A DNA stretch of 64,000 nucleotides, from assembly GCF_003131185.1 (NCBI RefSeq), contig NZ_QFFU01000002.1, positions 62,001-126,000 on the forward strand, written 5' to 3'. The DNA is from Pseudomonas ovata (GTDB lineage Bacteria; Pseudomonadota; Gammaproteobacteria; Pseudomonadales; Pseudomonadaceae). The notes below the pieces were generated by a model, which was not told where the DNA came from, ran no database searches, and was given only the letters and a program-made list of their open reading frames with translations. Position 1 is the first letter of the stretch; each line of letters starts with the position of its first letter. A program made the position numbers and the translations under genes. Shown here piece after piece: positions 16,909 through 25,137 of this stretch.

Positions 16909-17063
16909 GTAGGAGCGACGGTGTCGCGAACGCAGGGTTCAGCCATCGACGATGTTGGATGTGCCAGTTCTTTCGCGACCGCTGGTCGCTCCTACGGGAT
17001 TTGTGTCGTGCGCTGAGCAGGGTTTGACACGCAATTATCGTAGGAGCGACCAACGGTCGCGAA
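16909..17063. repeat. REP cluster, three GTAGGAGCG-type units
   Basis: Units at 16909-16931 (+), 16972-16995 (inverted) and 17040-17063 (+). The first and third share the left flank CAATTATCGTAGGAGCGAC, so a larger unit of about 131 bp was duplicated. They fill most of the 281 bp between lacI and the FMN-binding synthase gene; the remaining 100 bp before that gene shows no other clear signal apart from AAGGAAA before its ATG. Confidence 0.88.
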
Positions 17064-17166
17064 TGCAGGCTGATATAAAACCTGTGGGCGTGAGCCTCAT
17101 GTACATGCAGACACCCTCCATTTGCAGGTATGTTGCCATGACCGTGCCATGCCATAAGGAAATTCC

Positions 17167-18792
17167 ATGAGTCTGTCTTTGCTGAGCCGCTACGCCTTTT
17201 TCGTCGGTTGTGTGCTGTTCACGATAGCCACGTTGCCGTTCGTGCTGCATCACGAGTGGCTCTGGCCCTTCACCCTGGTCGTGGGCACCTTGAGCCTGCT
17301 GGGGGTGTTCGATCTGTTGCAGTCGCGTCATGCGGTGCGCCGCAACTACCCGATCCTGGGCAATATCCGCTACCTGATCGAAGGCATTCGCCCGGAGATT
17401 CGCCAGTACCTGCTGGAAGCCGATTCCGAAGCGACGCCGTTTTCCCGCGCCCAGCGCGCGCTGGTGTACTCGCGGGCCAAGAGCGAAGCCTCGGACAAGC
17501 CGTTCGGCACCTTGATGAATGTCTATGAGACCGGCTACGAATTCATCAGCCATTCCATGCGCCCGGCGCCCTTGAACGACCCTGAACACTTCAGGGTCGA
17601 CATCGGCGGACCGCAGTGCACCCAGCCGTACTCGGCGTCGGTGTTCAATATCTCGGCGATGAGCTTCGGCTCGCTCAGTGCCAATGCCATCCGGGCGCTG
17701 AACAAGGGCGCGAAAATGGGGCATTTTGCCCATGACACCGGGGAGGGCAGCATCAGCCCTTATCACCGCGAACACGGTGGCGACCTGACCTGGGAGCTGG
17801 GCAGCGGCTATTTTGGTTGTCGCACCGCCGATGGGCATTTCGACCCTGAAAAGTTCGCCCTGCAGGCCAGTGATCCGCAAGTGAAAATGATCGAGATCAA
17901 GCTGAGCCAGGGCGCCAAGCCCGGCCACGGCGGCATCCTGCCCAAGCACAAGGTCACCCAGGAAATCGCCAGCACCCGTGGCGTGCCGATGGGGGAAGAC
18001 TGCATCTCGCCGTCGTGCCACAGCGCTTTCAATACCCCGCTGCAACTGATGCAGTTCGTGGCCCGCCTGCGTGAACTGTCCGGCGGCAAACCGGTGGGCT
18101 TCAAGCTGTGCCTGGGTCATCCATGGGAGTTCATGGGCATCGCCAAGGCAATGCTGGAGACGGGCATCCTGCCAGACTTTATCGTCATCGACGGTGCCGA
18201 AGGCGGGACAGGGGCGGCGCCGGTGGAGTTCACCGACCACCTGGGCGTGCCGATGCGCGAAGGCTTGCTGTTCGTGCATAACACCCTGGTGGGCATCAAC
18301 CTGCGCGACAAGATCAAGCTGGGCGCCAGTGGCAAGGTGATCAGCGCCTTCGATATCGCCAGCCTGCTGGCCATTGGCGCCGACTGGGCCAACGCCGCGC
18401 GCGGCTTCATGTTTGCGATCGGCTGCATTCAGTCGCAGTCGTGCCACACCAACAAGTGCCCCACCGGCGTGGCCACGCAAGACCCGTTGCGCCAGCGCGC
18501 CCTGGTGGTCGAAGACAAGGCCACGCGGGTCTACAACTTTCATCGCAGTACCTTGAAAGCCCTGGCCGAGATGCTCGCCGCCGCCGGCCTGACCCACCCC
18601 TCGCAACTGACGGCACGCCACCTGGTGCGGCGCATGTCGGCCACCGAGGTCAAGCTGTTCTCACAGATGCATGTGTTTCTCAAGCCCGGCGAGTTGCTGG
18701 CCGATCAGGTCCGGGGCGAGTTCTACGAGCGCATGTGGCGGGCTGCCCGCGCCGACAGCTTCGATCCGATGCCGGGGGATGAGGCGGCGTAA
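17167..18792 (+). CDS. FMN-binding glutamate synthase-like protein, membrane-anchored
   Basis: 541 residues. Two N-terminal hydrophobic helices (FFVGCVLFTIATLPFVLHH and WPFTLVVGTLSLLGVFDLL) precede a glutamate synthase central/FMN domain: FNISAMSFGSLSANAIRALN, GEGSISPYH, KLSQGAKPGHGGILP, IVIDGAEGGTGAAP and the Cys-rich AIGCIQSQSCHTNKCPTGVAT that in GltB helps hold the 3Fe-4S cluster. The glutaminase domain is absent. The physiological reaction of these stand-alone proteins is not established. ATG has AAGGAAATTCC before it. Confidence 0.88.
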   Translation: MSLSLLSRYAFFVGCVLFTIATLPFVLHHEWLWPFTLVVGTLSLLGVFDLLQSRHAVRRNYPILGNIRYLIEGIRPEIRQYLLEADSEATPFSRAQRALVYSRAKSEASDKPFGTLMNVYETGYEFISHSMRPAPLNDPEHFRVDIGGPQCTQPYSASVFNISAMSFGSLSANAIRALNKGAKMGHFAHDTGEGSISPYHREHGGDLTWELGSGYFGCRTADGHFDPEKFALQASDPQVKMIEIKLSQGAKPGHGGILPKHKVTQEIASTRGVPMGEDCISPSCHSAFNTPLQLMQFVARLRELSGGKPVGFKLCLGHPWEFMGIAKAMLETGILPDFIVIDGAEGGTGAAPVEFTDHLGVPMREGLLFVHNTLVGINLRDKIKLGASGKVISAFDIASLLAIGADWANAARGFMFAIGCIQSQSCHTNKCPTGVATQDPLRQRALVVEDKATRVYNFHRSTLKALAEMLAAAGLTHPSQLTARHLVRRMSATEVKLFSQMHVFLKPGELLADQVRGEFYERMWRAARADSFDPMPGDEAA

Positions 18793-18889
18793 TCGGTAAG
18801 CAGCCTCTCAAGCACAAATTGACTGACTGATTTTATCGACGATTAAACTCATGACAAACAATGGCCTGCGCAGGTTTCGCTGGCGGGGA

Positions 18890-19732
18890 TCAGTTGGTAG
18901 CCGTTGTGCACTGCGCCCACACCTGGCGGATCCAGTCCTTGAGTTGCAAGGACTCATCCCAGCGGTCGGTCAGTTCCAGGCCGTCGGCATCGGTGATGGC
19001 ATAGGGTGGCGGGCCCAGTTCGCAGGTGAACGACAGGCTGGTGCCGGCGCTGGCCGGCCTGGCCAGCCAGTCCTGGATACCGTGCTGCCACAAGTCGAGA
19101 AACATCTCGACGTAGAGTCGGTGCTGCGCAAACTGCAGCCCGACCTGCACCTGTTCGCAGCTGGCCACCCGACCATGAAAGCCCCAGCTGCGGGCCAGGA
19201 TCGCGTGCAGTTGCTGCTGGTCGTCGGCCGCCAGTGGCACCGGAATCTCGCGCCCGGCCACATAGTGCGACAGGTCGGCCAGCAGCTTGAGGTCGGGCAG
19301 TTCGCGCAGCAGGTCGAGGGTGAAGGGCAGGTCGTTGGTGATCCGGTAGCGGTGGGTTTCCAGCAACACCGGAAAGTCCACCTGCTCGGCCAGGCGCAAC
19401 CAGCTTTCAACCAGGCTCACCGCCTCGCCCAGCGTGTGCGCACGCACATCGGCCTGCAGGGTCAGGTGATGGCAACCGTGCGGGGCAATGACGTCCAGCG
19501 CCCGGGCCAGGTCGTCACGTGTGCGCGGAAACAGCTGTCCTTCAATCTGCAGGCCCAGCGCCTTGGCGGCCGCTGACAGGCGCTGGACAGGGGCGGGCAT
19601 CCAGAAGTGATCGGTAAAGCCATCGAAGCCGGCGGCAGCAATGCGCTCCAGTTGTGCCTCGACCGGCAGTGCGTTCTGGCCACGATGATCCTGCATGGCC
19701 CACAAGGATTGGAATACCAGAAATTCACGCAT
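18890..19732 (-). CDS. Xylose isomerase-like TIM barrel protein
   Basis: 280 residues, AP2Ec/xylose-isomerase-like barrel: LERIAAAGFDGFTDHFWMP, DVIAPHGCHHLTLQADVR, LLETHRYRITND, LADLSHYVAGREI and a GFHGRVASCEQVQVG segment supply Glu/His/Asp ligands. Last gene of the unit desaturase, Rieske ferredoxin, ferredoxin reductase; overlaps the reductase gene by 8 bp. Its partnership with an oxygenase system suggests it processes the oxygenase product, as MocC-like proteins do for rhizopine (inference). Confidence 0.8.
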   Translation of the reverse strand: MREFLVFQSLWAMQDHRGQNALPVEAQLERIAAAGFDGFTDHFWMPAPVQRLSAAAKALGLQIEGQLFPRTRDDLARALDVIAPHGCHHLTLQADVRAHTLGEAVSLVESWLRLAEQVDFPVLLETHRYRITNDLPFTLDLLRELPDLKLLADLSHYVAGREIPVPLAADDQQQLHAILARSWGFHGRVASCEQVQVGLQFAQHRLYVEMFLDLWQHGIQDWLARPASAGTSLSFTCELGPPPYAITDADGLELTDRWDESLQLKDWIRQVWAQCTTATN

Positions 19733-20975
19733 GGGCTGTCCTGAGCAGGTGTTTGAGGGCGACGCCTGGGTCGGCCAGTGCCTCAGGGTCCAGCGGCACG
19801 CGGGCGCTGATCAGCCGTTCGCAGAGCTTGATGTCCTTGGCAAGGGTGTTGCCGGGTGCCCAGCCGCTGGCGCCTTGCAGGCATTGATCGGCATCCAGGT
19901 AGAACTGTAGAAAACCGCCAGCGGGCAGGTCGCGCTGGGCCGAGGGTATGCCGGCGTGCGGGCTGCCGACGCTTTGCAGGCTCCAGTCGTACTGATCGGA
20001 CCAGAAGTACGGCACGCCCCGGAACGGCTGGTTGGCCCCCAGCATGTTCAGCGCCGCATGGCGACCCTGTTCCTCGGCGTTGCGCCAGGTTTCCTGGCGC
20101 TGAAAGTCGCCCGCCGGGTGCAGGCGAAACTCGCAGGCATCCCCGGCCACGAACATGTCCGGGGCACTGGCGCGCAGGCATTCATCGACACGGATGCCCT
20201 GGCCCACGTCCAGGCCGGCCTCGCGTGCCAGTTCCACCGCCGGCTGGATGCCGATGCCCACCACCAGCACATCGCAGGGCAGCCATGTGCCGTCGGCCAG
20301 TTGCACCCGTTCGACCTGCTGTTGGCCCGAAACGTCCTGCAAACCGGTATCAAGATGCACCTCGACGCCATGCTCACGGTGCAGATACAGCAGCGCTGCG
20401 GACAGCCTGGGTGACACCACGCGCCCGGCCAGCCGTGGACCGGCTTCGAGCAGGGTCACCGTGCACCCGGCCTGACGGGCGCTGGCGGCCACCTCCAGAC
20501 CGATAAAACCGCCGCCGACGATGACCACGCGGGCGCCCGGGAGCAATTGCTCGCGCAGGCGCTCGGCATCCTCATGGGTGCGCAGGTAGAGCACGTTGGC
20601 AAAATGTGCCGGCACTTGCGCCAGGCGTCGCACCTGGCCGCCGGTGGCCAGCAGCAAGCGCTGGTAGTCGAGTACCCGGCCATCGGCCAGGTGCAGGCGA
20701 TGCTGCGCCGGCGCCAGGCGCACCACACGCTGGCCGCTCAGGTGCTGGATACCCAGTTCGGTCAATTGCGCCGCCTGGCACAAGCTGAAATCCCCAAGCG
20801 TCACCTGGCCTTGCAGCAGGCCCTTGGACAATGGCGGGCGTTCATAGGGCAGGTGGGGTTCATCGCCAATCAGTATCAGCGGGCCGGTATAGCCTTCGGC
20901 GCGCAGGGTCAGCGCCGCCCGGCCACCGGCATGCCCGGCGCCGATGATGATCATGGGTGCAGTGTCAGAGATCAT
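19725..20975 (-). CDS. FAD-dependent ferredoxin reductase (MocF-like)
   Basis: 416 residues. N-terminal FAD site MIIIGAGHAGGRAALTLR, NAD site VVIVGGGFIGLEVAASARQAG, and MFVAGDACEF with the C-terminal reductase domain (PYFWSDQYDWSLQSVG). This layout is the oxygenase-coupled NADH:ferredoxin reductase family (PuxA/RedA/MocF type). It would reduce the Rieske ferredoxin encoded 42 bp upstream, feeding the membrane oxygenase. Shares 8 bp with the downstream TIM-barrel gene. Confidence 0.9.
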   Translation of the reverse strand: MISDTAPMIIIGAGHAGGRAALTLRAEGYTGPLILIGDEPHLPYERPPLSKGLLQGQVTLGDFSLCQAAQLTELGIQHLSGQRVVRLAPAQHRLHLADGRVLDYQRLLLATGGQVRRLAQVPAHFANVLYLRTHEDAERLREQLLPGARVVIVGGGFIGLEVAASARQAGCTVTLLEAGPRLAGRVVSPRLSAALLYLHREHGVEVHLDTGLQDVSGQQQVERVQLADGTWLPCDVLVVGIGIQPAVELAREAGLDVGQGIRVDECLRASAPDMFVAGDACEFRLHPAGDFQRQETWRNAEEQGRHAALNMLGANQPFRGVPYFWSDQYDWSLQSVGSPHAGIPSAQRDLPAGGFLQFYLDADQCLQGASGWAPGNTLAKDIKLCERLISARVPLDPEALADPGVALKHLLRTAHA

Positions 20976-21017
20976 GGCAGTACTCTCGGATAGAGGGTTG
21001 TGCAGCAGCGGATGCTT

Positions 21018-21377
21018 TTACGCTTCTGTGGCCAGTTGCACGCGGCCTGCCTCGATGCGCACCGGGTAAGTCTTGAGGTTGACGCACACCGGCGCGCCCA
21101 GGGCCTTGCCGGTGCGGTAGTCGAAACGCCCGTTGTGCTTGGGGCATTCAATGACATGGTCCATCACCAGGCCGTCGGCCAGATGGATCGCCTCATGGCT
21201 GCACAGGCCGTCGGTGGCAAAGAACGCACTGTCGGCCGAGCGGTAGATGGCGTAGGTGCGCTGGGCGTGGTCGAAGCGCAGCACGTCTTCTTCATCGATG
21301 TCGTCCACGGCGCACACATCTATCCAGTCTGTTGCAGGGCAAAGGTCAATCAAGCGGGCATTCATCAGCTCGGTCAT
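21018..21377 (-). CDS. Rieske [2Fe-2S] ferredoxin (MocE-like)
   Basis: 119 residues from the ATG at 21377 (a frame to 21404 adds nine residues). Cluster ligands are C59-x-H61 in LCSHEAIHLADG and C78-x2-H81 in ECPKHNGRFD. Small and soluble, with no oxygenase catalytic domain, so it is an electron-transfer ferredoxin. Located between the di-iron oxygenase gene and its reductase gene, spacing 37 and 42 bp. Equivalent to MocE of the rhizopine oxygenase by context. Confidence 0.9.
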   Translation of the reverse strand: MTELMNARLIDLCPATDWIDVCAVDDIDEEDVLRFDHAQRTYAIYRSADSAFFATDGLCSHEAIHLADGLVMDHVIECPKHNGRFDYRTGKALGAPVCVNLKTYPVRIEAGRVQLATEA

Positions 21378-21414
21378 GGCGAGGGCTCTTGTTGTTGGAA
21401 TCAAGGGACAGGCA

Positions 21415-22491
21415 TCAGGCCTGGGCCACAGGCTGGCCGGCGTCGTCAGGCATGCAGGTACCGACCGGTGGTGGACGCCGCACGAAGTACGCCGGATCCT
21501 TGCGCTGTTTCCACAGCGTCGGCAGGATTTCCCGGTACGCCTGCAGCAGGCTGGGGTAAGGGGGCGGGCAGTCGTGTTTGATTGCTTCGTGCAGTTGCGG
21601 CAAGGCGTGGTAAGGCACCATGGGGAACATGTGGTGTTCCAGGTGGTAGTTCATGTTCAGGTACAAGAAGCGCAGCACAGGATTCATGCGGATGGTGCGG
21701 CAGTTGCTGCGATGATCGAGGGTGTCCTCGGCCAGCCCGACGTGCTGCGATACGCCGAACAGGTACGACAGCCATGCCCCATAGAGGGTCGGCAGGCCGA
21801 TGAACATCAGTGGCAGCCAGGTGCCCAGGTACAGGGCCAGTGCCGTGGTGGCCGCCAGAATCGCCAGCCAGATCCGGGCGGTGAAATACACCTTGGGCAG
21901 CTCCGAAGCCGGAATGAAGTCCAGTTCCTGCGCTGTGGCCCGGCCGGCGGCATGGCGCAGCAGCGAGCGCAGGGTGCCGAGGGTCTGCGGGATGCCGATC
22001 AGGCTCAGGAGCATCTTGCCCAGGCGAGGTGGGCGTGGCTCGACGATTTCCGGATCGCGACCGACGACAATGGTGTCGGTATGATGCCGGGCATGGCTCC
22101 AGCGCCAGACATGGGGCTCGAACAGGGTCATGAAGCTGGCCACCTGATAGACCGCATCGTTCATCCAGCGGGTCTTGAACGCCGTGCCATGCCCGGTCTC
22201 GTGCCAGCGCGCATTGGAGGCGGTGCCGTACAGCAGGCCGTAGACAAAAAAGAACGGCACGCAGGCCCAGGTGCCCCAGAACCAGTAGCCGCCAAAGGCA
22301 GACAGCACCAGTGCCACCAGCCAGATGGCGGTGTCGCGCAGCGCCGGACCGTCGCTGCGTTGCATCAACTCCTTGAGGCGCTTGCGCGGGATGGGGGTCT
22401 GGTGCCAGGTGGCCGAGACCAGGCCCTTCTCGGCAGCCAGTGCCGCTTCAGGGCCGGTGAGGTCGTAATTGCGTGAAAGGGCTTCAGGCAT
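21415..22491 (-). CDS. Membrane di-iron fatty acid desaturase/hydroxylase family protein (MocD-like)
   Basis: 358 residues from the ATG at 22491, with GGAG upstream. Three His boxes mark a membrane non-haem di-iron enzyme: HETGH (97-101), HARHH (133-137) and HLEHH (283-287), plus QH at 249-250. Hydrophobic segments around 55-90 and 205-245 anchor it. Next to a Rieske ferredoxin and its reductase this matches the three-part MocD/E/F oxygenase, which removes a methyl group from 3-O-methyl-scyllo-inosamine. A true lipid desaturase is a possible alternative, but the Rieske partner argues against it. Confidence 0.85.
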   Translation of the reverse strand: MPEALSRNYDLTGPEAALAAEKGLVSATWHQTPIPRKRLKELMQRSDGPALRDTAIWLVALVLSAFGGYWFWGTWACVPFFFVYGLLYGTASNARWHETGHGTAFKTRWMNDAVYQVASFMTLFEPHVWRWSHARHHTDTIVVGRDPEIVEPRPPRLGKMLLSLIGIPQTLGTLRSLLRHAAGRATAQELDFIPASELPKVYFTARIWLAILAATTALALYLGTWLPLMFIGLPTLYGAWLSYLFGVSQHVGLAEDTLDHRSNCRTIRMNPVLRFLYLNMNYHLEHHMFPMVPYHALPQLHEAIKHDCPPPYPSLLQAYREILPTLWKQRKDPAYFVRRPPPVGTCMPDDAGQPVAQA

Positions 22492-22690
22492 TGTTCTTGT
22501 TCTCCGCAAACGATGGACACGCGATCAAGGGCGTCGCTTTACTGGAGAAAAGAGTAGGGCGCAGGTAGAAGGGGCTCAATGGCTTGAAGGGATTCTCTAT
22601 CAAGCTATCATCGCTGCACCAAGGGCCATGATGGTTTTCTATCATCTGCTCAATAAGCCTGATGCCGATCAGTCAAGCCTTGATGCAGGC

Positions 22691-22976
22691 CTGTGGGAGG
22701 CAGCTTGCTGGCGATGTGCGTGGGACAGGCACCGCAGGTGTAGTGGTCTTGCGGGCCTCATCGCCGGCAAGCCGCCTCCCACAGGATTGATGTCGCCCAG
22801 AATCTCGTGCCTGACACCGGACTGTGGGAGGCGGCTTGCCGGCGATGGCTATGGGACAGGTGCAGCAGATGTATGGGCCTTACTGGCCTCATCGCCTGCC
22901 GCCTCCCACAGGGTTGATGTCGTCCGGGAATTCGTGCCTGGCATCAGACCGTGGGAGGCAGCTCTGCTGGCGAATG
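22691..22976. repeat. Array of five REP units in alternating orientation
   Basis: Units at 22691-22716 (-), 22759-22784 (+), 22822-22847 (-), 22890-22911 (+, internally shortened) and 22949-22976 (-), spaced about 65 bp. Between units the spacers are also repeated (TTGATGTCG, then TCGTGCCTG), so a unit of about 130 bp has been tandemly copied. Lies in the 560 bp between the oxygenase operon and the second lacI. Upstream of it, 22597-22644 has three CTATCA half-sites that could be an operator; nothing else is seen there. Confidence 0.88.
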
Positions 22977-23051
22977 CGGCGGTACAGGCGCAACAGAGGC
23001 GCCTGTTCTCAGTAAGCCTTATAAACCCAAGAACAAGGGGTCGTCAGAACC

Positions 23052-24101
23052 GTGGACAAGAAAAGCAAACGCCCGACCATTGCCACAGTGGCCGCTCACG
23101 CGGGCCTGAGCGTCGCCACCGTTGACCGGGTACTCAATGCACGGGCGCCGGTGAGCGAACACACCGCCGAGCAGGTATTCCAGGCCGCCGAGGCCGTGGG
23201 CTATTTTGCCGCGCGCCTGATTGGGCAGCGCATTCGCGAGCGTCGCCCGCATTATCGCTTCGGCATCCTGCTGCTGGGCACGGCGCAGGCCTTCTACGCC
23301 AACCTGGCGGCGGCCATCACCGACGCGGCCCGTGAACAAGGCCAGGCCAGCCTGATCTGCCACTTCGATTACATCCACGACCGCACCCCGGCGGTGATCG
23401 CCGCGCAGATCGAACAGTTGGCCGTGCAGTACGACGGCGTGGCGGTAGTGACGTTTGCCCATCCGTTGATCAACCAGGCCATCGTTCAGGTGCGCGCCGC
23501 CGGCGTGCCGGTGGTGACCCTGCTCTCGGACATTCACCAGGAGCCTGAGGGACCCTATGTCGGGCTCGACAACCATGAAGTCGGCCGCACCATGGGCTGG
23601 CTGGTGCGGCACACCTGTGGCCATGCCCATGGCAGCGTCGGGGTGCTGCTGGGCGGGCATCGCTTTCTCGGGCATCAGGCCCGTATCGATGGGTTGCGCG
23701 ACGACCTGGCCGCGTACGCCCCCGGGTTGCGCCTGCTTGAGGCCGTGATGAACATGGACAACAGCGACATCACCGAAGAGGCCACCCTGGAGCTGCTGGC
23801 ACGGCACGATGACCTGCGCGGGCTGTGCGTGGTCGGCGGCGGTGGCGACGGCATCATCAGGGCCCTGGCGCAACTGCCACCGCAACCCGGACTGTGCAGC
23901 ATCGTACTGGAGTCGACGCCGCTGTCACGCCAGGCGCTGGCCGACGGGCTGGTGCGGGTGGTGATCGATTCGCAACCGGCCTTGCTGGCCCGGGCCTTGA
24001 TCAAGGTGCTGGTGCAGCTTCAGGACACCGGCGTGTTTTGCCCGGACGCGCACTGCATCCGGGTGCCGCTGCAGATCGTCACGGCGCAAAACGCACGCTG
24101 A
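23052..24101 (+). CDS. LacI-family transcriptional regulator
   Basis: 349 residues from a GTG at 23052. HTH TIATVAAHAGLSVATVDRVLNAR at the N-terminus, hinge region GYFAARLIGQRIRE, then a sugar-binding-like sensor domain (FGILLLGTAQAFYANLAAAI). The HTH and sensor resemble those of the LacI at 15833, so the two are probably related regulators of two arms of one pathway. Divergent from the MocDEF-like operon across the REP array. Confidence 0.9.
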   Translation: MDKKSKRPTIATVAAHAGLSVATVDRVLNARAPVSEHTAEQVFQAAEAVGYFAARLIGQRIRERRPHYRFGILLLGTAQAFYANLAAAITDAAREQGQASLICHFDYIHDRTPAVIAAQIEQLAVQYDGVAVVTFAHPLINQAIVQVRAAGVPVVTLLSDIHQEPEGPYVGLDNHEVGRTMGWLVRHTCGHAHGSVGVLLGGHRFLGHQARIDGLRDDLAAYAPGLRLLEAVMNMDNSDITEEATLELLARHDDLRGLCVVGGGGDGIIRALAQLPPQPGLCSIVLESTPLSRQALADGLVRVVIDSQPALLARALIKVLVQLQDTGVFCPDAHCIRVPLQIVTAQNAR

Positions 24102-24194
24102 CCATTCGTCAGGGTTGCACGAAATTGCGTTGAACAATGCGCCTGCGCACGAGGCCACAAAGAGGTCACGTCCTTACTACTCAGGAGAAATTCG

Positions 24195-25052
24195 ATGACT
24201 GATTATCCTCGTCCGCCTTTCCCCAAGCAGAGCCAGCCGGTGCCTGGCAAGCAAGGCAAGATGGACCCGTACCCGGACTGCGGCGAAGAAAGCTACACCG
24301 GCTCCGGCCGCTTGCAGAACAAGATCGCGCTGATCACCGGCGCTGACAGCGGCATCGGTCGCGCCGTGGCCATTGCCTTTGCCCGCGAAGGCGCCGATGT
24401 GGCGATTGCCTACCTTGATGAGCATGAAGACGCTGAAGAAACCGCACGCTGGGTCAAGCAGGCCGGCCGCCAGTGCTTGCTGCTGCCCGGCGACCTGGCC
24501 AGCAAGGCCGTGTGCCAGGAAACCGTGCAGAAGACCGTCGATGAGTTCGGCCGCATCGATGTGCTGGTCAACAACGCCGCGTTCCAGATGACTCACGAGC
24601 GCTTCGAAGACATCCCTGATGAAGAATGGGTGCGCACCTTCGATATCAATATCACCGCGATCTTCCGCATCTGCCAGGCCGCCGTGCCGCACATGCCCAA
24701 GGGCGGGTCGATCATCAACACCAGTTCGGTCAACTCGGACATGCCCAAGCCGACCCTGCTGCCGTACGCCACCACCAAGGGCGCGATTGCCAACTTTACC
24801 GGCGGGCTGGCGCAGTTGCTGGGCGAGCGGGGCATTCGCGTCAACAGCGTCGCGCCTGGTCCGATCTGGACACCGTTGATCGTGGCCACCATGCCCGAGG
24901 ATGAAGTGTCCCAGTTCGGCAGCAACACCCCGCTGGGCCGTCCCGGCCAGCCGGTGGAAGTGGCACCGCTGTATGTGTTGCTGGCCAGTGACGAAGGCAG
25001 CTACCTGTCGGGCGAGCGCTTCGGCGTCACCGGGGGCAAGCCGATTCTTTAG
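24195..25052 (+). CDS. SDR-family oxidoreductase (YghA-like)
   Basis: 285 residues. A 40-residue proline-rich N-terminal extension precedes the Rossmann start KIALITGADSGIGRAVAIA (TGxxxGIG). Catalytic residues: Ser in NTSSVNSD, Tyr-x3-Lys in PYATTKGAIANFT, and NNAAFQM. This extended form is the YghA/GsiB-neighbour SDR subgroup that reduces aldehydes or ketones with NAD(P)H. AGGAGAA precedes the ATG; a terminator follows at 25080. Confidence 0.88.
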   Translation: MTDYPRPPFPKQSQPVPGKQGKMDPYPDCGEESYTGSGRLQNKIALITGADSGIGRAVAIAFAREGADVAIAYLDEHEDAEETARWVKQAGRQCLLLPGDLASKAVCQETVQKTVDEFGRIDVLVNNAAFQMTHERFEDIPDEEWVRTFDINITAIFRICQAAVPHMPKGGSIINTSSVNSDMPKPTLLPYATTKGAIANFTGGLAQLLGERGIRVNSVAPGPIWTPLIVATMPEDEVSQFGSNTPLGRPGQPVEVAPLYVLLASDEGSYLSGERFGVTGGKPIL

Positions 25053-25079
25053 TCGGGGTTGTGCACTGATCTGCTTGAC

Positions 25080-25109
25080 GAGGGCCACTCAATAGTGGCC
25101 CTCTGTTTT
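25080..25109 (+). terminator. Rho-independent terminator after the SDR gene
   Basis: Perfect 10-bp stem GAGGGCCACT / AGTGGCCCTC with a CAAT loop, followed by TGTTTTA. It separates the SDR gene from the aldehyde dehydrogenase gene, which has its own ribosome site and start at 25138. Confidence 0.85.
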
Positions 25110-25137
25110 ACTGTCTGACTGCCACTGGAGATTTGCG

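Noticed and set aside
17035..18621. 528-codon minus frame opposite the FMN synthase gene
   Set aside because: Shadow of the plus gene, which has well-conserved FMN motifs.
22691..22976. Possible CRISPR array
   Set aside because: Repeats alternate in orientation and are REP palindromes; spacers are themselves repeated. No cas genes.
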